Assembly: GCA_949077355.1 (NCBI GenBank)
Contig: CARUQW010000052.1
Span: 1,138 to 10,732 of the forward strand
Source: an uncultured Clostridia bacterium
Lineage (GTDB): Bacteria > Bacillota > Clostridia > TANB77 > CAG-508
DNA length: 9,595 nt
Direction: 5' to 3'
Both the position numbers and the translations under genes were made by a program. Below are positions 6,789 through 9,595 of this stretch, one piece after another. The notes below the pieces were generated by a model. That model saw nothing but the letters and a program-made list of their open reading frames with translations, ran no database searches and was not told where the DNA came from. The first letter of the stretch is position 1, and each line of letters begins with the position of its first letter.

Positions 6789-7265
6789 TTAACCATTTAA
6801 AGGCTTTATTTTTTCGGGTTCAATCATTGCTGTAAAACATCCTGTCTGATAGAAATCAACAAAGACATTTGGATCATCCTTCTTTTCACAAAAGATATGA
6901 TGACCATTTGGATAGACATCATGGGGGCCCATTGCTGTTCCTCCTCCGTCTTCTGCAGTAGCAACCACACGATATTCTCCTTCAAAGATACTGGTATCAA
7001 ATGAAAGACTAATACCAAGCCCAGCGACAAAATGAGAAATCTGATTATCTTCGATTTCTATATTAAACAGACCTAATGTCGCTTTAACATCTTCACTGGT
7101 TTTAAACTGAGAACTTCGTATCTCTCCAATCTTAATGTCTGCCCTTGCAATACCTGTGGATGTTCTTCTGTTGTCATAGATGAACATTTCAGGAATTGTA
7201 GCATATACTTTCATTCCTTTCTCTAACCGGATTACATCGCCTCTTTGCAATAAAGTTCTGTTCAT
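6789..7265 (-). CDS. Hypothetical protein, 158 residues
   Basis: I do not recognise the family with certainty. The protein is soluble, with no signal peptide or membrane helix, and looks mostly beta-stranded. It starts MNRTLLQRGDVIRLEKGMKV and has a glycine-rich centre (ATAEDGGGTAMGPHDV) followed by NGHHIFCEKKDDPNVFV and DFYQTGCFTAMIEPEK. The HH pair, conserved-looking aspartates and the two cysteines could bind metal, but this is a guess. The start is well supported: AAGGAGG is 8 nt before the ATG. It has its own promoter (7361-7333) and terminator (6770-6735), so it is a monocistronic unit. Its GC content (about 40% by sampling) is clearly above that of its neighbours, it uses a CGG arginine codon that the AT-rich genes avoid, and it sits between the two 72-bp inverted repeats. 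All of this suggests acquisition by transfer. Confidence 0.85.
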   Translation of the reverse strand: MNRTLLQRGDVIRLEKGMKVYATIPEMFIYDNRRTSTGIARADIKIGEIRSSQFKTSEDVKATLGLFNIEIEDNQISHFVAGLGISLSFDTSIFEGEYRVVATAEDGGGTAMGPHDVYPNGHHIFCEKKDDPNVFVDFYQTGCFTAMIEPEKIKPLNG

Positions 7266-7288
7266 AAGTAAACCTCCTTAAAATTATT

Positions 7289-7303
7289 AGATGTACTACA
7301 TCT
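7289..7303. promoter_or_regulatory. Perfect 15-bp palindrome in the leader of the 158-residue gene
   Basis: AGATGTA, one central base, TACATCT. It lies between the predicted transcription start (about 7326) and the ribosome binding site. It could be a repressor operator or a small RNA hairpin; no regulator is encoded next to it. Confidence 0.45.
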
Positions 7304-7332
7304 TAATATTACCTAAAAAGTAGCTTACCTAT

Positions 7333-7361
7333 ATTTTACCATGAATTATGTAAATTTTCAA
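7333..7361 (-). promoter_or_regulatory. Promoter of the 158-residue gene
   Basis: TTGAAA (7361-7356), 17-bp spacer, TAAAAT (7338-7333). It lies inside the inverted-repeat-bounded segment, so the gene would carry its promoter with it if the segment moved. Confidence 0.7.
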
Positions 7362-7384
7362 GTATTCTAAATAGTTACAAAGAA

Positions 7385-7456
7385 AAAATAAATTAGCTTT
7401 TACTATGAAAAAATTTGAATAAAAATTGCCAAAAAGGTCCGTCCCCTTTGGCAAAA
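7385..7456 (-). repeat. 72-bp inverted repeat, right copy
   Basis: Read on the minus strand it matches the left copy (6394-6465) at 68 of 72 bases. The four differences all separate A/G or C/T pairs. The core carries GGGGACGGACC inside an imperfect palindrome, TTGCCAAA ... TTTGGCAA. Its outer end is 14 bp from the DUF362 stop codon. Hairpin repeats with a GGGACGG-like core are, to my knowledge, common as dispersed elements in Firmicutes, but I cannot name this one. Confidence 0.85.
7418..7456 (-). terminator. Terminator of the DUF362 gene, formed by the repeat core
   Basis: On the minus strand TTGCCAAAGG pairs with CCTTTTTGGCAA (two-base bulge) and is followed by TTTTTATT, 15 nt after the DUF362 stop. 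The inverted repeat therefore also supplies this gene's transcription terminator. Confidence 0.65.
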
Positions 7457-7470
7457 TCAATTCTAGCATC

Positions 7471-8352
7471 CTAAAGTTCAATTAATTCGTATTCTTTACT
7501 CCCTACTCCTATTTCTTCTGCCACATCAATTGTGTGAGTTCCATGCCTTGAATTTACTCTTTCTAAAAAGTGTTCTTTTCCTTCATCTTCCGCATTTTTT
7601 ACCAAATCAATACATGCCTGGTCAATAGCCACTGGGTCTAGTGCTGCTAAAATTCCAATATCTTTCATACATGGGTCTTCTGCCACAGCGCAGCAGTCAC
7701 AATCTACTGACATATTGCACATAATATTAATAAATGCCATATTTCCTTTAAAATATTCTACTACAGATTTTGCAGCATCTGCCATAGATTCTAAGAATTT
7801 ATCTTGCTCTGGCAAATTATCCCATAATTTAGTTTGGTCTTTTTCTTTTCCTGCTGAATGAATCCACGTCTTTCCTACTGACGAACTACATCCAATTGAT
7901 AATTGTTTGATAGCTCCTCCGTAACCACCCATAGGGTGTCCTTTAAAATGAGATATCACTAACATGGAATCATAATTCGCCATATTTCTTCCCACATAAT
8001 TTTGCTTAATTACTTTACCATTTTCTATTTTAAGTTCTAAGTCTTCTCCTTCTGCATCCATAATATCTACATCAAAATATTTACTCCAACCATGATTTTC
8101 TATTAATTTTCTATGTTTTTCTGTACTATTTCTTTCTCCTTCATATGCTGTATTGCACTCTACTATAGTTCCTTTTACTTTTTCTACAATTGGTTTCATA
8201 AATTCTGGTCTAAGATAGTTTTGGTTTCCTTGTTCTCCTGAGTGTACTTTAACGGCTACTTTTCCTGGCAATTCTTTTTTTAGTGTTTCATATAGCTTTA
8301 CTACATTTTCTGGTGTTATTTCCTTTATAAAGTATACTTTTGATTTTTCCAT
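7471..8352 (-). CDS. DUF362 domain-containing protein
   Basis: The protein has 293 residues, is cytoplasmic, and fits the shorter DUF362 proteins that lack a C-terminal ferredoxin domain. Recognisable parts are an N-terminal KVAVKVHSGEQGNQNYL (31-47), the central HFKGHPMGGYGGAIKQLSIG (135-154) and a cysteine-rich stretch, MCNMSVDCDCCAVAEDPCM, at 211-229 (Cys 212, 218, 220, 221, 228). The typical ending DPVAIDQACIDLV leads to a C-terminal GSKEYEL. The cysteine cluster suggests a bound metal or Fe-S cluster, but the reaction is not known for this family. ATG at 8352 follows AAAGGA by 10 nt, a rather long spacing. It has its own promoter (8408-8380) and a terminator provided by the right inverted repeat. 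No frameshift is present and it contains no CGG codons. Confidence 0.88.
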   Translation of the reverse strand: MEKSKVYFIKEITPENVVKLYETLKKELPGKVAVKVHSGEQGNQNYLRPEFMKPIVEKVKGTIVECNTAYEGERNSTEKHRKLIENHGWSKYFDVDIMDAEGEDLELKIENGKVIKQNYVGRNMANYDSMLVISHFKGHPMGGYGGAIKQLSIGCSSSVGKTWIHSAGKEKDQTKLWDNLPEQDKFLESMADAAKSVVEYFKGNMAFINIMCNMSVDCDCCAVAEDPCMKDIGILAALDPVAIDQACIDLVKNAEDEGKEHFLERVNSRHGTHTIDVAEEIGVGSKEYELIEL

Positions 8353-8379
8353 AAAAATCCCATCCTTTCTTATTTGTTT

Positions 8380-8408
8380 ATCATATCATAAGAAATATTG
8401 ATTTTCAA
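8380..8408 (-). promoter_or_regulatory. Promoter of the DUF362 gene
   Basis: TTGAAA (8408-8403), 17-bp spacer, TATGAT (8385-8380). A second overlapping TATGAT lies at 8390-8385 but with a 12-bp spacer, so the first pairing is preferred. Confidence 0.65.
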
Positions 8409-8438
8409 TTAATTTTTTCGTTTTATTTCAACATAAAT

Positions 8439-8466
8439 GTAGGTAGAGAATTTAATCTCTACCTAC
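8439..8466 (-). terminator. Hairpin terminator after the membrane protein gene
   Basis: A perfect 11-bp stem (GTAGGTAGAGA and complement) with a 6-nt loop starts 14 nt after the stop at 8481. The following tract (ATTTATGTTG) is a poor T run, so termination may be incomplete. Confidence 0.6.
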
Positions 8467-8480
8467 GTAACAAAGAATAA

Positions 8481-9122
8481 CTATTTTATTTTTTGCATAA
8501 AATGATTTCTTATCTTGTCAAATGCCTCAGATGTTACATCAGAAATGATAATTCCCTCTCCTTCCAGAGAATCAATTATTGGATGCACTATAATTGCAAC
8601 TGCAATTATGAATAGTTTAGTCCATAAATCTATTGGAAGAAGAAAATCCAGGCAAACAAATACAACAAATATTATTGTATTAAAGACTAATGGCAATACC
8701 CTTATCGACCGTAAAGTTATGTTACTTCCTTTTTGACCTGGTTTTCGTATAACTATATTATTTCTTGTACAATCAGGTGCGAACAAAAATGCAATTATTA
8801 CAATTAATGCCGTAATAACAGCCCATTTAGAACTTACACAAATGGCAACTATTGCTAATATGGCATGAATTGCAAAATAAGCATATGACAAGATTACATT
8901 TCCATCTTCAATCAACTCAAACAATCCATAAACACATACTGTTGCATAATGTATTACCGCAAGAATCGTAAATACTATCGCTATTTCTGGTTTTTTCCAC
9001 CAGATAAGCATTAGATTTATTACTAATGCTAAAGAGTAATACCATTGCTCATTCCCTTCTCCTGAAAAACCACATTCTGCTCCTACTATACACCGATAAA
9101 TGCTGAGAAATCCTTTCTTCAT
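8481..9122 (-). CDS. Hypothetical multi-pass membrane protein
   Basis: I do not recognise the family. From ATG at 9122 the protein has 213 residues with about six hydrophobic segments (roughly 29-41, 47-70, 78-97, 100-116, 143-163, 167-183), a short charged loop between segments four and five (RNNIVIRKPGQKGSN) and a soluble C-terminal tail (SDVTSEAFDKIRNHFMQKIK). The N-terminal MKKGFLSIYRCIVGAECGFS precedes the first helix and is not a cleavable signal peptide. A longer reading from TTG at 9152 would run through the AAGGAGG ribosome binding site (GAA GGA GGA codons), so 9122 is the real start, 10 nt after that site. It has its own promoter and a leader of about 155 nt. It uses two CGG codons, unlike most neighbours, so it may not be native core sequence. 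Confidence 0.75.
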   Translation of the reverse strand: MKKGFLSIYRCIVGAECGFSGEGNEQWYYSLALVINLMLIWWKKPEIAIVFTILAVIHYATVCVYGLFELIEDGNVILSYAYFAIHAILAIVAICVSSKWAVITALIVIIAFLFAPDCTRNNIVIRKPGQKGSNITLRSIRVLPLVFNTIIFVVFVCLDFLLPIDLWTKLFIIAVAIIVHPIIDSLEGEGIIISDVTSEAFDKIRNHFMQKIK

Positions 9123-9285
9123 ATTGTCTCGTCCTCCTTCTTGTTTGTGCAAAATTTCTTGTTACTAAAGTTATCTTTGTCTTCCCTCCTTAAAATAATA
9201 ATTTTACATTAGTTGCCTCTATTATAAACCTGCAAATGAAAAACAGGTGGATTTAATTAAGTCTAGCATACACTAGAATAATAGT

Positions 9286-9314
9286 ATTTTACCATAAACC
9301 ACTGATATCTTCAA
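9286..9314 (-). promoter_or_regulatory. Promoter of the membrane protein gene
   Basis: TTGAAG (9314-9309), 17-bp spacer, TAAAAT (9291-9286), just after the nifU stop. A consensus TATAAT further down (9226-9221) lacks a matching -35 box. The leader 9280-9123 holds only weak hairpins (TCTAG/CTAGA at 9262-9277; ACCTG/CAGGT at 9229-9248) and an unused AAGGAGGG at about 9192-9185. Confidence 0.6.
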
Positions 9315-9329
9315 TATTTTTATAAATTT

Positions 9330-9595
9330 TTAGCCACAGTGTTCGCAGTGATGTTCTTTTAACTTACATTTTTCTTTTATTTCATCTTCTGTCAATTTAC
9401 CTTCTTTACGATAATAATCTGCAACTGCTTCGTGAATTGCTTCTTCAGCCAAAACAGAACAATGTAACTTAACAGGAGGTAAACCTCCTAAACTTTTAAC
9501 AACATCTGTATTTTTTAATCTCAATGCTTCTTCTATCGTCTTTCCTTTTATCATTTCTGTTGAAATACTACTTGTTGCAATTGCTGCACCACATC
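9330..9595 (-). CDS. nifU: Iron-sulfur cluster assembly scaffold protein, NifU/IscU family (5' end beyond window)
   Basis: Only the last 88 residues are present; the frame is open to the right edge (CGAAIATSSISTEMIKGKTI). The cysteine of CGAA and the one in KLHCSVLAEEA are two of the three cluster-binding cysteines of U-type scaffolds; the first lies outside the window. The ending ADYYRKEGKLTEDEIKEKCK followed by LKEHHCEHCG, with extra cysteines, is typical of clostridial-type NifU-like scaffolds. It assembles 2Fe-2S/4Fe-4S clusters from NifS/IscS-derived sulfur in the cytoplasm. A nifS-type desulfurase gene is expected just upstream, outside the window. No clear terminator follows before the next promoter. 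Confidence 0.93.
   Translation of the reverse strand, partial: CGAAIATSSISTEMIKGKTIEEALRLKNTDVVKSLGGLPPVKLHCSVLAEEAIHEAVADYYRKEGKLTEDEIKEKCKLKEHHCEHCG

Noticed and set aside
6824..7030. 68-codon open frame on the minus strand inside the 158-residue gene
   Set aside because: Different frame of a well-supported gene, no ribosome binding site, composition of a shadow frame.
6380..7470. Target-site duplication flanking the inverted repeats
   Set aside because: Only a short ATTC is shared by both flanks, at different distances from the repeat ends, which is expected by chance in this AT-rich sequence.
8515..8736. Plus-strand open frame opposite the membrane protein gene
   Set aside because: Antisense shadow with no ribosome binding site or recognisable domain.
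1..9595. CRISPR array, tRNA or rRNA genes, transposase genes
   Set aside because: No regularly spaced repeats, cloverleaf pattern, rRNA sequence or transposase-like protein was seen on either strand.

Overview
The window is AT-rich (about 30% GC by eye) and nearly all genes lie on the minus strand. Strong AGGAGG-type ribosome binding sites, a NifU-type Fe-S scaffold, a YdiF-like ABC-F protein and a TetR-controlled ABC-2 exporter point to a low-GC Firmicute, most likely a Clostridia-type anaerobe. This assignment is inference from gene content and composition.

Layout in the direction of transcription (right to left). (a) 9595-9330: the end of an iron-sulfur scaffold gene (NifU/IscU), cut by the window edge. 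(b) 9314-8439: a promoter, a leader of about 155 nt, a six-helix membrane protein of unknown function and a hairpin terminator. (c) 8408-7418: a promoter, a DUF362 protein and a terminator. (d) 7456-6394: a segment of about 1.06 kb bounded by two 72-bp inverted repeats (68/72 identical). It holds a 158-residue protein of unknown function with its own promoter and a perfect terminator, and then a separate promoter driving a compact structured RNA. (e) 6613-3826: that RNA is the leader of an ABC-F ATPase gene, which overlaps a HAD-type 5'-nucleotidase gene; a terminator follows. (f) 3813-1: a TetR-autoregulated operon of regulator, ABC ATPase, ABC-2 permease and a second ABC-2 permease, with every junction overlapping; the last gene runs off the left edge.

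Two observations stand out. The ABC-F leader (6613-6485) looks like a complete transcription attenuator or riboswitch. It has a strong promoter, a helix enclosing a hairpin whose loop can form a 5-bp pseudoknot, an intrinsic terminator, and a 7-nt copy of the terminator's 3' arm positioned to form an antiterminator. I cannot match it to a known class. Second, the ABC ATPase and its neighbouring permease are each broken by one extra base, at the same quadruplet (CGGA) and at a position where the family has glycine. CGG is otherwise absent from the AT-rich genes here. This suggests either +1 recoding at a rare or unassigned CGG codon, or two coincident lesions or assembly errors.

The exporter operon probably removes a toxic compound sensed by the TetR protein. 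The ABC-F gene may be an antibiotic- or stress-responsive ribosome protection or translation factor. The inverted-repeat segment with its richer-GC gene looks like an insertion between the DUF362 gene and the ABC-F gene.
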